Part shown: positions 32,124 through 40,957 of the stretch, piece after piece | Layout of the letters: the number at the start of each line of letters is the position of its first letter | How positions within the stretch are numbered: position 1 is the first letter of the stretch | Source of the DNA: Draconibacterium sediminis | GTDB lineage: Bacteria > Bacteroidota > Bacteroidia > Bacteroidales > Prolixibacteraceae | Assembly (NCBI RefSeq): GCF_000949475.1 | Contig: NZ_JRHC01000001.1 | Location: 1,736,001 to 1,800,000 of the forward strand | Reading direction: 5' to 3' | Length of the DNA stretch: 64,000 nt | The notes under the pieces: generated by a model | Seen by the model: only the letters and a program-made list of their open reading frames with translations | Database searches by the model: none | Told to the model about the DNA's origin: nothing | Made by a program: the position numbers and the translations under genes

Positions 32124-33023
32124 ATGAAACGATTACTTATTATTTTACTTGTATTCACAAGTACACTACAAATTGTTTCGGCTCAGGAAGACTGGTCGTG
32201 GTGGAATGATGCGCACGGCTGGGAAACCGGTGATCCGGGCTGGCGAAGCTGGCTGATTATTTCGCCTGCTTACCTGGGGCCAAATGCGCTGCCTGTACCG
32301 GAGCTTAAAAAAGGTTTTATTGAAGGACATATGGAGTTGGAGCTGACCGTTTCGAGCCACTTTCTTTCGGGCGATCCAACCCAGGATATTTCGGGGCGGG
32401 CGTACATTCCTTTTGCACAAAACAAAATTGCAGTTGAAATGTATGGCGTGTTGTTTGAACATTATGCTTACACCGAAGAAATACGTGACGAACGTTTTTC
32501 GCGCGATAAGGACGGAAAAGGTTATGCAATGGGCGATTTCCATTTCTCAACGTATATTCAGCTTTTTAAAGACCGTGCTTTTCCGAATACCCTGTTCCGT
32601 GCCATATTAAAAACCGCATCGGGAACCAACTTTGAAGGTGCCCGTTATGCTGATACTCCTGCGTATTCATTTGATTTTAGTTTCTCGAAAGATTACGGAC
32701 TGCCGGAAACACTGCTCGTGAGGCCGCATGCCATGTTGGGGTTTTACAGCTGGCAAACCAATGATGAGCTTAACCTGCAAAACGATGCACTACTTTATGG
32801 TGCAGGTGCTGATTTTCAGAAAAACAACTGGCGTTTTACCCCATCGTGGACGGGGTATCTTGGCTATAAAAATAATGGCGACCGGCCTATGCAATTGAAT
32901 TTGGAGTTCCGCAAAGAATACAATAAAAAAGCAATTTCAATAAAATACCAGCACGGATTACACGATTGGTTGTATAAAACCATACGTTTTTCATTCATTT
33001 GGAAACTTAATGGAATTGGGTAG
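32124..33023 (+). CDS. Outer-membrane beta-barrel-type protein
   Basis: 299 residues, signal peptide MKRLLIILLVFTSTLQIVSAQ. The mature protein starts with a Trp-rich segment (WSWWNDAHGWETGDPGWRSW), then alternating strand-turn patterns (HMELELTVSSHFLSGDP, KIAVEMYGVLFEHYAY, FHFSTYIQLFKD) and a final FSFIWKLNGIG. This is consistent with a 12-to-16-stranded barrel, but the family is unnamed. Its promoter is well formed, so it is an independent unit from the peptidase upstream. Confidence 0.8.
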   Translation: MKRLLIILLVFTSTLQIVSAQEDWSWWNDAHGWETGDPGWRSWLIISPAYLGPNALPVPELKKGFIEGHMELELTVSSHFLSGDPTQDISGRAYIPFAQNKIAVEMYGVLFEHYAYTEEIRDERFSRDKDGKGYAMGDFHFSTYIQLFKDRAFPNTLFRAILKTASGTNFEGARYADTPAYSFDFSFSKDYGLPETLLVRPHAMLGFYSWQTNDELNLQNDALLYGAGADFQKNNWRFTPSWTGYLGYKNNGDRPMQLNLEFRKEYNKKAISIKYQHGLHDWLYKTIRFSFIWKLNGIG

Positions 33024-33107
33024 GTTATCGTAAAACAGAATTTATACCTTTACGATCGCAAAATCAAGGTTGTATTTCATGCAGCTTCAAACAGATTAAA
33101 ACAGATC

Positions 33108-34055
33108 ATGAAAAAGCTTTCACTCGTAATTTGTGTTTGGAACGAAGAACCAAACATTAAACCATTATCGGAGCAAATAAAGGCCGCACTCGAAGGAATT
33201 GACTACGAAGCGATTTTTGTGGATGATGGATCAACCGATAATACACGTCGGGAGATTCGGAAGATTAACGACGACAGGTTTTTACTGGTTGAGTTAAAAC
33301 GGAATTACGGGCAAAGTTCGGCGTTGCAGGCTGGAATTGATCAGGCAGAAGGCGAATTTGTAGCCTTAATTGATGGCGATTTACAGAATGATCCGGCAGA
33401 TTTACCAATGATGCTGAGAATGATCGAGGAGGAGGAATGGGACATGGTGGCCGGTGTGCGTGCCAACCGAAAAGATGGTATGTTTTTGCGTAAAGTACCG
33501 TCAAAAATTGCCAATTATCTCATTCGCCGTGCTACCGGAATTTATATGAAAGACCTTGGATGTACCCTAAAGATTTTTACCAACGATACCATAAAAAGTA
33601 TCCATATTTATGGCGAACTTCACCGCTATATTCCTGCCCTTGTAACGCTTGAAGGTGCCACAAAAATTACGCAGGTGGATGTGAACCATCGTCCGCGCGA
33701 GTTTGGAAGTTCAAAATACAATCTCAGTCGTACAACCCGCGTAATGAGCGATCTTGTACTGATGGTTTTCTTTAAGAAATACCTGCAACGCCCAATGCAC
33801 TTTTTTGGTCAAATCGGTATTTTTACGCTTGCAATTGGGGTGCTGATTAACATTTATCTGCTCATACTTAAAATTATGGGTAATGATATTTGGGGAAAAC
33901 CATTATTATTACTTGGTATTTTGTTGGTATTGGGTGGTATTCAGTTCATTACAACAGGCATTATCGCCGAGTTACAGATGCGTACTTATTTCGAATCGCA
34001 ACAGAAAAAGCCCTACCGGGTGAAACGTGTAGCACCTGCTAAAGAAAATATATAA
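33108..34055 (+). CDS. Family-2 glycosyltransferase, DPM1/GtrB-like, with C-terminal membrane spans
   Basis: 315 residues. GT-A fold: start LSLVICVWNEEPNIKPL, nucleotide-binding DDGS at 39-42, metal-binding DGD at 89-91 (ALIDGDLQNDP), then VAGVRANRKD and GCTLKIF, and VDVNHRPREFGSSKY. Two membrane helices at about 230-290. Known: such enzymes load a sugar onto a polyprenyl phosphate or act in envelope glycan synthesis on the cytoplasmic face. Followed by the plug-domain protein gene with a promoter in between; a TAcCTTTA-like box lies about 55 bp upstream of the start. Confidence 0.9.
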   Translation: MKKLSLVICVWNEEPNIKPLSEQIKAALEGIDYEAIFVDDGSTDNTRREIRKINDDRFLLVELKRNYGQSSALQAGIDQAEGEFVALIDGDLQNDPADLPMMLRMIEEEEWDMVAGVRANRKDGMFLRKVPSKIANYLIRRATGIYMKDLGCTLKIFTNDTIKSIHIYGELHRYIPALVTLEGATKITQVDVNHRPREFGSSKYNLSRTTRVMSDLVLMVFFKKYLQRPMHFFGQIGIFTLAIGVLINIYLLILKIMGNDIWGKPLLLLGILLVLGGIQFITTGIIAELQMRTYFESQQKKPYRVKRVAPAKENI

Positions 34056-34130
34056 TGTAATTTCGGGCATCTTGGCTTTTTGTTAAATTATTTTAACTTT
34101 AGCAAACAATAAAACAAAAAAGCCAATACA

Positions 34131-34814
34131 ATGAAAACCCGAATTTCTCTCGTATTTCTCGCACTATTCTGTGTAGTTACAGTCAACAGCTTTGCTCAGG
34201 AACGTTTTATACAAGGAATCGTTACCACTTTCGACAGTATTACTATTGTAGGTGCCGAGGTGATGGTGAAAAGCTCCAAGGAAATTGTGAAAACTGACTC
34301 TCTGGGGCAATTCAAAGTTAAAATTGACGGAAGTGATAAATTAAAGATATCGGCAAAGGGATTTATTAACCAGAATGTTAAACTGGACGAAAAGACAAAG
34401 CTGGTTGCCGTTAATTTAAAACTTAAGGCCGGTGAAAAAGCCAGGGAATATGCCATAGGATATGGTTATGTAAAAGATGGCGAAAAATTAAATGCGCTGG
34501 CCCAAATGACAAGCGATGACGTCGATTTTTCGCAGTATACCAATATGTATGATCTGATGCGTGGACGTTTTGCCGGTGTGCAGGTTCAGAGTAACGGAGA
34601 TATAATTATTCGAGGGGTTAATTCGATAAACCTGAGCAGTGCGGCACTAATTGTTGTGGATGGCGTGCAGGTAGATGGCAGCGTTATGAGCACACTGGTT
34701 CCTTCGCAGGTAAGAAGTATCAATATAATTAAAGATGGTAGCGCGGCAATTTATGGCTCACGCGGTGCAAATGGAGTGGTGGTGATTGAAACCAAAAAAG
34801 GTTTGGATGATTAA
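34131..34814 (+). CDS. Stand-alone CarboxypepD-reg plus TonB plug protein, no barrel
   Basis: 227 residues with a signal peptide (MKTRISLVFLALFCVVTVNSFAQ). The first domain (ERFIQGIVTTFDSITIVGAEVMVKSSKEIVKTDSLGQFKVKI) is a carboxypeptidase-regulatory-like beta sandwich. The second (about 110-225) is a SusC-type plug: FSQYTNMYDLMRGRFAGVQVQSNGDIIIRGVNS, VDGVQVDG, SINIIKDGSAAIYGSRGANGVVVIETKKG. The stop follows at once where a full receptor would enter its 22-stranded barrel, and no barrel-like coding follows. It probably acts in the periplasm as a binding module. Comparison with SusC at 54.4 kb makes the truncation obvious. Confidence 0.85.
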   Translation: MKTRISLVFLALFCVVTVNSFAQERFIQGIVTTFDSITIVGAEVMVKSSKEIVKTDSLGQFKVKIDGSDKLKISAKGFINQNVKLDEKTKLVAVNLKLKAGEKAREYAIGYGYVKDGEKLNALAQMTSDDVDFSQYTNMYDLMRGRFAGVQVQSNGDIIIRGVNSINLSSAALIVVDGVQVDGSVMSTLVPSQVRSINIIKDGSAAIYGSRGANGVVVIETKKGLDD

Positions 34815-34844
34815 TACTCCAGCGGGTTATTGGGATATGAGGCA

Positions 34845-35294
34845 ATGAAAAAGGGAGATGAAATTATTGTTGAACAGCTACTTGATACCCAAATTGCAAA
34901 CGTTTGGACAGCGATAACCAACTTGCCCCAAATGAAACAATGGTATTTCGATAATATCAATCATTTTCAACCGGAAACCGGCTCTGCTTCTCAATTCGTT
35001 GTTCAGTCAGGTAACAGAACATTTACACATCTATGGAAGGTGACTGAGGTTAACGTGCCAACAGAAATTTGCTACACGTGGAAATATCTCGAATATCCGG
35101 GAGAATCTCTTGTTCGTTTTTATTTGACGGACGATAATGGGCAAACTAAATTGACGTTAACACATACAGTTCTGGAAGATTTTCCGGATGATATACAAGA
35201 GTTTAAGAATGAAAGCTGGCGGGCTGGCTGGAATTATTTTCTGGTAGACCGATTACCTGCTTTTTTGCACAAAAATAAAAGTAAAAACAAATGA
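34845..35294 (+). CDS. SRPBCC/AHSA1-family protein
   Basis: 149 residues from ATG at 34845 (MKKGDEIIVEQLLDTQ); a TTG five codons earlier is in frame but not needed. Pattern of Aha1/SRPBCC proteins: DTQIANVWTAITNLPQMKQWYF, LWKVTEVNVPTEICYTWKYLEYPG, TKLTLTHTVLEDFPDD, SWRAGWNYFLVDRLPAFL. Cytoplasmic. The fold binds hydrophobic ligands or partners; the ligand is unknown. Overlaps the next small gene by ATGA. Confidence 0.85.
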   Translation: MKKGDEIIVEQLLDTQIANVWTAITNLPQMKQWYFDNINHFQPETGSASQFVVQSGNRTFTHLWKVTEVNVPTEICYTWKYLEYPGESLVRFYLTDDNGQTKLTLTHTVLEDFPDDIQEFKNESWRAGWNYFLVDRLPAFLHKNKSKNK

Positions 35295-35518
35295 GTAAAG
35301 CCGTAACTGTAGCTACATTCACCAGCAATTTCGACATGAAGTACATGTTGTTTAAAGAAATGCTTGATGAAGCCGGCATTGATTTTATGCTGGTAAACGA
35401 AATTACAAGTACTATTGACGGTACTTTTAGCGGAAGTCCTACCAACATTGGTATTGAAATCAGGGTAATGGAAGATAAATTTGAAGAGGCCCTGGAGATT
35501 TATAACTCGATAAAATAA
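35291..35518 (+). CDS. DUF2007-like small protein
   Basis: 75 residues matching the putative signal-transducing DUF2007 pattern: VATFTSNFDMKYMLFKEMLDEAGIDFMLVNE, then GTFSGSPTNIGIEIRVMEDKFEEALEIY. Its start overlaps the SRPBCC gene by four bases, so the two are translationally coupled. Function unknown; followed by a long terminator shared with the S9 peptidase gene. Confidence 0.82.
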   Translation: MSKAVTVATFTSNFDMKYMLFKEMLDEAGIDFMLVNEITSTIDGTFSGSPTNIGIEIRVMEDKFEEALEIYNSIK

Positions 35519-35525
35519 CAATAAC

Positions 35526-35565
35526 AAAAAAGCGATGTGCTTAACTAGAAGTACATCGCTTTTTT
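35526..35565. terminator. Bidirectional terminator
   Basis: AAAAAAGCGATGTGCTT pairs with AAGTACATCGCTTTTTT with one wobble, loop AACTAG. Shared by the convergent DUF2007-like and S9 peptidase genes. Confidence 0.95.
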
Positions 35566-35570
35566 GTTTT

Positions 35571-38318
35571 TTATTCTACCAACTCATAGCCCATATCCAC
35601 TCCTTTATTTGTTGCCGGAATACCTTCATTCATCCATTTTGGCATTGGCGCACCTTTTAGATAATGATCGAAAAAGTGGGCCATCCGAATCTGGAAATCG
35701 TGCATATCACGAAGTTTTGTTGGCCAGTGGTCGGCTTCGTTGTAGTTAAGCATCCAACTTGGTTTTTGCAAACGTCGAAGTCCGATAAAAAACTCAATTC
35801 CCTGGTACCATGGCACAGCACCGTCATCGTAGTTATGCATAATCAGAATTGGCGTATTAATCTTGTCGAGAGTAAACAACGGTGAGTTCTCAAGATAACG
35901 CAACGGAGCTTCCCAAATTGATTTTCCGATGCGGCTTTGCGTGTGTTCGTACTGGAACGACCGGTTTAATCCCGATCCCCAGCGAATACCACCGTAGGCA
36001 CTAAACATATTTACCACCGGAGCTCCCGACTCTATAGCCGCAAACATATTGGTTCGTGTAGCGAGGTAAGCTACCTGGTAACCGCCCCAGCTGTGCCCCT
36101 GCGCGCCAATGTGTTCTTCATCAACAAAACCTTTATCGATTAGCGCTGTAATGCCGGGCATCACACAATTAAATGCCGATTCACCCGGGTAGCCTTCCTT
36201 GTAATACACATCGGGATTAAAAATAATATAACCGTGACTGGTGTAATAGTGATAATCGATTGTTGAGCGATGGTTTTCCGGCATGCGGTAGCTCAACAGG
36301 TTTTGTGAACTTTTTTCATAGAAATTTACGATCATCGGATATTTTTTGCCCGGATCAAAATCTTCAGGTTTATGTAAAGTGCCTTCCAACACCAATCCAT
36401 CGAGTGAGCGCCAGGTAACCAATTCGGCAGTTCCCCACTTAAATTCGTTTTGCTGCGGTGCGGCATCGCTAATTTGCACTTCCTTTTTAAATCGCAGATC
36501 GGTTGCAATCAGGTTAGGGTAGGTTTCAAAATCTTCTTTTGTAAAAATGATCAAATCATCTTCCTTCGCTTTTTCAGGTCTACCCAAGCGGTAATTCTGA
36601 CTGAAAAGAACTTCCGGAGCTTTGTTTTTGCTGAGGTCGAAAGCGAAATATGCATCAGCACGTGAAACTTCATTATGCCCGGTCAGCAGAACGGTTTCTT
36701 CCGGATCGATACCGGTGTTTGGTTCAGGATTAAATCGCACCAGGCGATAGTTAATCTTTTCAGACCTGCCATCTTTAGTAAGGTTTACCGGATCGACTGA
36801 GTTCGTTGGATCAACTTTCCAAATGTCGTAACGATCGTATATCAAAATCGCTTCATCGTTTAGCAACCAGCCAGCAGTGCGATATGATCCGGGAAGATTA
36901 GGTACATCGTTTAATTCGTCTGCTGTTTGAATAGTTACCGGATCAGTAATTTGATATTCCTTACCACTTGCCACATCATAGGTATTCCAGGTTGTATCGA
37001 TGGCATTGTACCAGTAAACAAACTTCCCTTTGGGAGAAACCGATGGAGTGGCCCGGCAATCGGTTTTAATCTTTTCGGCCTCGCCTGAATGGATATCAAC
37101 AAGGTAAAAATCGTTGTGATAGGGGCCGCCTTCCCACATGGTTTGCACCGCGTATGGACGGTTGCTGTATGTAAGTAATTGATCGGCATCGCCATTTTGA
37201 ATTTTTCGAATGCCAGAGAAAAGTTCTGTTTCCAACTGAACCGTTTTTTGCGCATCAAGATGAACAACGGCCAAATAGGATTTCTTCAAATCTTTTTCCC
37301 TATTGTTGAGTTGAACGGTTTGAAGTTGTTCTTCATTCCATGTCCAGACATCAAGTGCCGGGATTTCTTCTTCCAGTTTTGTGGTATCTTTTTCGGGAAT
37401 TTTAGGAGCAGTACCAAAAAATAAACGCTCGCCATTATCTGAAAACGAAAGATTGCCATTCTCGCTTATTTCCCAATTTTCAGGAATGGCCTTGTTTGAA
37501 TTGTCGGTAACAATCGCTTCATTCTCACCATTCCAGTAATAAAGCGCAAACGATGGCTTTTCTGCATCGGTTGTATCGGCTAAAAAAGCAAGTTGTTCAC
37601 CACTGTCGGCAATACAAAGTTGTTTGAATTTTCCTTCTGCTTCTATAATCGCGGAAACTTTGTCGGCCTTTAAATCAACCAGGTAAACTCCTGCTGTAAA
37701 GGTGCTGTCGCCTTCCGAAATAAAACTGATAAATGGCTGATCTTTTGCTAGTTCGTAACTGCTAACTGCAGGATATGTTTTTATTGATCCGGTGTTGAGA
37801 TCTTTGATGTACAAAGGATTATTTTTATCCTTTTCGTTTTTTGTGGAATCATTTGGATCTTTCGTCTGATAAGCGATCCAACCCGACCATTCTTCGGGAA
37901 CTTTCACCGATTTCAGGTTTTCAATTTTTTCGGATTTATTCTCACCAACATTAAAAACAACCAGTTTATTCTGAGGCAAGTCTTCCTTTTTCGTTTTCTT
38001 TAGTTTAAGGGCACGAATAGTATCTGCTTCAGGAACTTCTGTGAATATCAGGAATTTTGAATCAGCTGTAAACTGTGCTTTATTTCCGCAGTTAAATGAT
38101 GCAATTTCTTTGGCATCGGGAGTGCTGATTTTCAAAGTCGCGTCACCTTTCCATGGTTCTTCTTTCCAGGCAATGTATTTCCCGTTGTTCGATAGATGGC
38201 TTTCGGTAATTCTGTTCCACTTTAGGATTTCTTCAAAGGTAAGTGGTCGTTTTTCTGGTTGGGCCGATAAACTTGCTGAACTGATTACAAGAACAAGTAG
38301 AAGAAAAAAGTTTTTCAT
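35571..38318 (-). CDS. Exported S9 family prolyl-oligopeptidase-type peptidase
   Basis: 915 residues with a signal peptide (MKNFFLLLVLVISSASLSAQ). A beta-propeller-like N-terminal region of about 600 residues with recurrent VxxPxGKxVxW-type units precedes a C-terminal alpha/beta-hydrolase domain. Catalytic triad by motif: Ser743 in GAQGHSWGGYQ, Asp832 in NYDDGAVPW, His864 in NEADHWPTK. Such enzymes trim short proline-containing peptides, here in the periplasm. Stand-alone gene, convergent with the DUF2007-like gene. Confidence 0.93.
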   Translation of the reverse strand: MKNFFLLLVLVISSASLSAQPEKRPLTFEEILKWNRITESHLSNNGKYIAWKEEPWKGDATLKISTPDAKEIASFNCGNKAQFTADSKFLIFTEVPEADTIRALKLKKTKKEDLPQNKLVVFNVGENKSEKIENLKSVKVPEEWSGWIAYQTKDPNDSTKNEKDKNNPLYIKDLNTGSIKTYPAVSSYELAKDQPFISFISEGDSTFTAGVYLVDLKADKVSAIIEAEGKFKQLCIADSGEQLAFLADTTDAEKPSFALYYWNGENEAIVTDNSNKAIPENWEISENGNLSFSDNGERLFFGTAPKIPEKDTTKLEEEIPALDVWTWNEEQLQTVQLNNREKDLKKSYLAVVHLDAQKTVQLETELFSGIRKIQNGDADQLLTYSNRPYAVQTMWEGGPYHNDFYLVDIHSGEAEKIKTDCRATPSVSPKGKFVYWYNAIDTTWNTYDVASGKEYQITDPVTIQTADELNDVPNLPGSYRTAGWLLNDEAILIYDRYDIWKVDPTNSVDPVNLTKDGRSEKINYRLVRFNPEPNTGIDPEETVLLTGHNEVSRADAYFAFDLSKNKAPEVLFSQNYRLGRPEKAKEDDLIIFTKEDFETYPNLIATDLRFKKEVQISDAAPQQNEFKWGTAELVTWRSLDGLVLEGTLHKPEDFDPGKKYPMIVNFYEKSSQNLLSYRMPENHRSTIDYHYYTSHGYIIFNPDVYYKEGYPGESAFNCVMPGITALIDKGFVDEEHIGAQGHSWGGYQVAYLATRTNMFAAIESGAPVVNMFSAYGGIRWGSGLNRSFQYEHTQSRIGKSIWEAPLRYLENSPLFTLDKINTPILIMHNYDDGAVPWYQGIEFFIGLRRLQKPSWMLNYNEADHWPTKLRDMHDFQIRMAHFFDHYLKGAPMPKWMNEGIPATNKGVDMGYELVE

Positions 38319-38492
38319 AGAATTGAAATTGTTGGTTTTACCTAATTGGATGAAAATAATATGTAAAAATCAACGGTTTTTACACAAAGATTTTATGAAG
38401 ATAGAAATATTTTCTGTTGAATAAGAACGTAATTTTGCAATGCTCTTATCACAACGAAAAAAGTAACAGGAGGTTCAATTGTAGTAGGATGT

Positions 38493-38888
38493 TTAAGCTT
38501 CGGCCATTAGCATCCGGGCTTCACTTTTTAAAATGGCCGGAAGCTGAATGTGCCGGCGCTCAATGCTTAGCAGCCAGAACTTTATTTCCTCGGTTTTTAA
38601 GGTGTACAAAACTTCGCGAAACTGTTCTATCTGGTTGTTTGTGTATGAATTTTCGTCGATATTTTTATATGCGTCAAGTTCCTCGTCGTCGTAATATTCA
38701 ACATGCGATTCGTTCATTTTCATCTGATCGAACTCACAGATCTCGTGCGCACCACAACAGTCGGATGGTGGTGCAACTACTTCTTCCTGTTTCGTCGCTG
38801 TCTTCCCGTTTTTTTTATTTGCTTTTACTAAAAGAAAAACACCAATAAAGGTGAGTAGTAAAAAAACAAGTCCAATAATCATTTCCAT
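38493..38888 (-). CDS. Membrane-anchored small protein, Bacteroidota family
   Basis: 131 residues. N-terminal span MEMIIGLVFLLLTFIGVFLLV, a basic patch, then a conserved cytoplasmic block with DCCGAHEICEFD (Cys-Cys and His could bind metal) and YYDDEELDAYKNIDENSYTNNQIEQFREVLYTLKTEEIKFW. I recognise this as a small protein widespread in Bacteroidota and sometimes annotated as phospholipase without clear support. Stand-alone gene between the S9 peptidase and saccharopine dehydrogenase-like genes. Confidence 0.75.
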   Translation of the reverse strand: MEMIIGLVFLLLTFIGVFLLVKANKKNGKTATKQEEVVAPPSDCCGAHEICEFDQMKMNESHVEYYDDEELDAYKNIDENSYTNNQIEQFREVLYTLKTEEIKFWLLSIERRHIQLPAILKSEARMLMAEA

Positions 38889-38968
38889 GGTGCAAAAATA
38901 GCAATTTGCTACAAATGATTATTTGCTTTGGGTTAAGGTTAAAATAATTTTAAGTGAGCGAGTTGCAA

Positions 38969-40096
38969 CTACTCCGAAAGCTGGTAGATTACGCCTCGTT
39001 CTTTCAGGTATTGGAAGATGTAACCGAGGTTTCCGGGTTGTGCCCCAACTGCTTCGGGGGCATTAACTCCAACCGAATTGAAGGTGCCATAAAGAACGAG
39101 ATTTGCAACCGAGGTACACGCATAGCCGGTTGTTCGTGCCATTGAAATGGTTTGGGTGTCTCGGTCGTATTTGTCGAGCAAATGGTAGGTAAATGTTTTT
39201 TCGGTACCGTTTTCCACTCCTTTAATAACGATTCGCATTATTGTAAAATCTTCCTCGCCGGGTTTTAGCTGCCACTTTGGGAAAAGTAATTTAGCCGTAA
39301 CATCAATCGGTCGCACTTTAACTCCGTTTACCTCAACCGGATCGTACGAGAAAAATCCCGATTCCCGTAAAACGCGAAGGTACTCAATGCATCCCGGGTA
39401 ACGCAGTGTTTTTTCAATCATATCGGGAATGTTCTTCATGGTTTGCATCAGCGAACGTAAACCATCGGAGTTCCACGATTCAAGCGTGCCAATTCCATCA
39501 AAATGGATTAATTCCGGATCAGAGAGAGCTTCTTTTTCTACCAGCTCGTAGTTTTGGATGTAGCGCGCTGGGCGTGTGTATTCTTCAATTACGTCGATGG
39601 GCGAGAACACCGCTTTATATTCGTAGGGCCATTCGCGAATAACGGGCAGCCCGCCAACAAGACATTCATATGATTTTACTGTAATTTGCTGGTTGTGATG
39701 CCCCAGAATAATATTTCCCATGCCGGGAGCAACGCCGCAATCGGCCACAACACAAACCTTATTTTTTTTAGCCAAACCGTTTAACGACAGAAAATCTTCG
39801 GGCATAAACGAAATATCAACCATGTTCTTTCCGGCTTCAATTACCGCTTTCATGGTTTGGTATCCCATAAAACCCGGAACTGCTCCAATTACAAGGTCGT
39901 AACCGGAAACCAGTGATTTTATTTTTTCGGGTTGGCTCAGATCTTCCTGAATGCATTTTATTTCGGGGAACGCAGAAAACTTGTCTAAGGCTTTTTTGTC
40001 AAAGTCAACACTGGTAACCTGGTGGTTCTTCGATAAATCTTTGGCAATTGAACTTCCTACAAGTCCGGCGCCCAAAACAATAACATTCTTCTTCAT
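38969..40096 (-). CDS. Saccharopine dehydrogenase-like oxidoreductase
   Basis: 375 residues: N-terminal Rossmann fold VIVLGAGLVGSSIAKDLSKNHQVTSVDFD, then DLVIGAVPGFMGYQTMKAVIEAGKNMVDISFMPED and VVADCGVAPGMGNIILGHH, followed by the saccharopine-dehydrogenase C-terminal domain (SGFFSYDPVEVNGVKVRPIDV, ARTTGYACTSVANLVLYG). Members act in lysine metabolism or as lysine/homospermidine-type dehydrogenases; exact substrate uncertain. Stand-alone, 42 bp from the response regulator stop. Confidence 0.9.
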   Translation of the reverse strand: MKKNVIVLGAGLVGSSIAKDLSKNHQVTSVDFDKKALDKFSAFPEIKCIQEDLSQPEKIKSLVSGYDLVIGAVPGFMGYQTMKAVIEAGKNMVDISFMPEDFLSLNGLAKKNKVCVVADCGVAPGMGNIILGHHNQQITVKSYECLVGGLPVIREWPYEYKAVFSPIDVIEEYTRPARYIQNYELVEKEALSDPELIHFDGIGTLESWNSDGLRSLMQTMKNIPDMIEKTLRYPGCIEYLRVLRESGFFSYDPVEVNGVKVRPIDVTAKLLFPKWQLKPGEEDFTIMRIVIKGVENGTEKTFTYHLLDKYDRDTQTISMARTTGYACTSVANLVLYGTFNSVGVNAPEAVGAQPGNLGYIFQYLKERGVIYQLSE

Positions 40097-40138
40097 CCGG
40101 TTTTAAATTAGGTTTTGGTTTAATGCGTGAAAATCCCG

Positions 40139-40786
40139 CTAATCGAGTTGGATCAACCCTTTTTTCAAGGCATATTTTACAAGGTCGGAATTGGTTTTTA
40201 AATCCAACTTTTCAAGAATATTTTGTTTGTGTGTACCAACCGTTTTTACGCTGATAAAAAGTTTGTCGCCAATTTCGCGTGTTGATTTTCCTTCGGCAAA
40301 CAGCAGGAATATTTCTTTTTCGCGATCGGATAATTGCGAGTAGGAATCGTTATCATCGGCACGCGAATTCAGGTAACCATTAATAACAATTTCGGTAATG
40401 TCTTCGCTCAGGAATTTTTTGCCATCGTGCACCGAGTTTACCGCATCGGTAAGCTGCCGGTAGGTGCAGTTCTTTAGAAGGTAACCATCGGCACCTGCCT
40501 CCAGCATCCCTTTAACATATTGTTTGTCGGAGTGCATTGATACGGCAATAATTTTTACTTCCGGCATTTTGTCTTTTAGAATCCGTGTGGCTTCTATGCC
40601 GTTTATTTTTTCCATTGCAATATCAACCAAAAGTACATCGGGCTTAAAAGCTTCCACTTTGTCTATTGCATCTTGTCCGTTCTCGGCCTGGGCAATTACT
40701 TCGATGTTGTCGGCCGAGTGTAGTAGGTTTATTAAACCTTCTCTGAAAAGTTGGTGATCGTCAGCAACTATAACCTTTATTTTCAT
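40139..40786 (-). CDS. NarL/LuxR-family response regulator
   Basis: 215 residues. Receiver domain with acidic pocket VIVADDHQLF, phospho-acceptor Asp55 in VLLVDIAMEKING, Ser and Lys in VSMHSDK and YLLKNC. C-terminal LuxR-type helix-turn-helix (SDREKEIFLLFAEGKSTREIGDKLFISVKTVGTHKQNILEKL). Transcription factor switched by phosphorylation. The neighbouring REC-histidine kinase on the same strand, 171 bp upstream, is the likely partner. Confidence 0.95.
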   Translation of the reverse strand: MKIKVIVADDHQLFREGLINLLHSADNIEVIAQAENGQDAIDKVEAFKPDVLLVDIAMEKINGIEATRILKDKMPEVKIIAVSMHSDKQYVKGMLEAGADGYLLKNCTYRQLTDAVNSVHDGKKFLSEDITEIVINGYLNSRADDNDSYSQLSDREKEIFLLFAEGKSTREIGDKLFISVKTVGTHKQNILEKLDLKTNSDLVKYALKKGLIQLD

Positions 40787-40856
40787 ACTATTAAATTGTT
40801 TGTTTTTAGCGGTATTGTAAGAAACTCGCAGGTATTTTTATATTCTTCCTGAATGT

Positions 40857-40872
40857 TCCGCCAGCTGGCGGA
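40857..40872. repeat. Perfect 16-bp palindrome TCCGCCAGCTGGCGGA
   Basis: Fully self-complementary, GC-rich island in an AT-rich gap between the response regulator and the REC-kinase genes. Possible repeat of the REP type or a protein-binding site; only one copy in this window. Confidence 0.6.
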
Positions 40873-40957
40873 TTACCTGCTCGTTTCATTTACTTTTATT
40901 TTCCGGTTCAATAGCAAATCGGTTGCGAAAATGCCGTAAAAACCTGTTGTTATTAGA

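Noticed and set aside
34830-34844. TTG start for the SRPBCC gene
   Set aside because: The ATG five codons downstream begins at the conserved start and is followed by family sequence.
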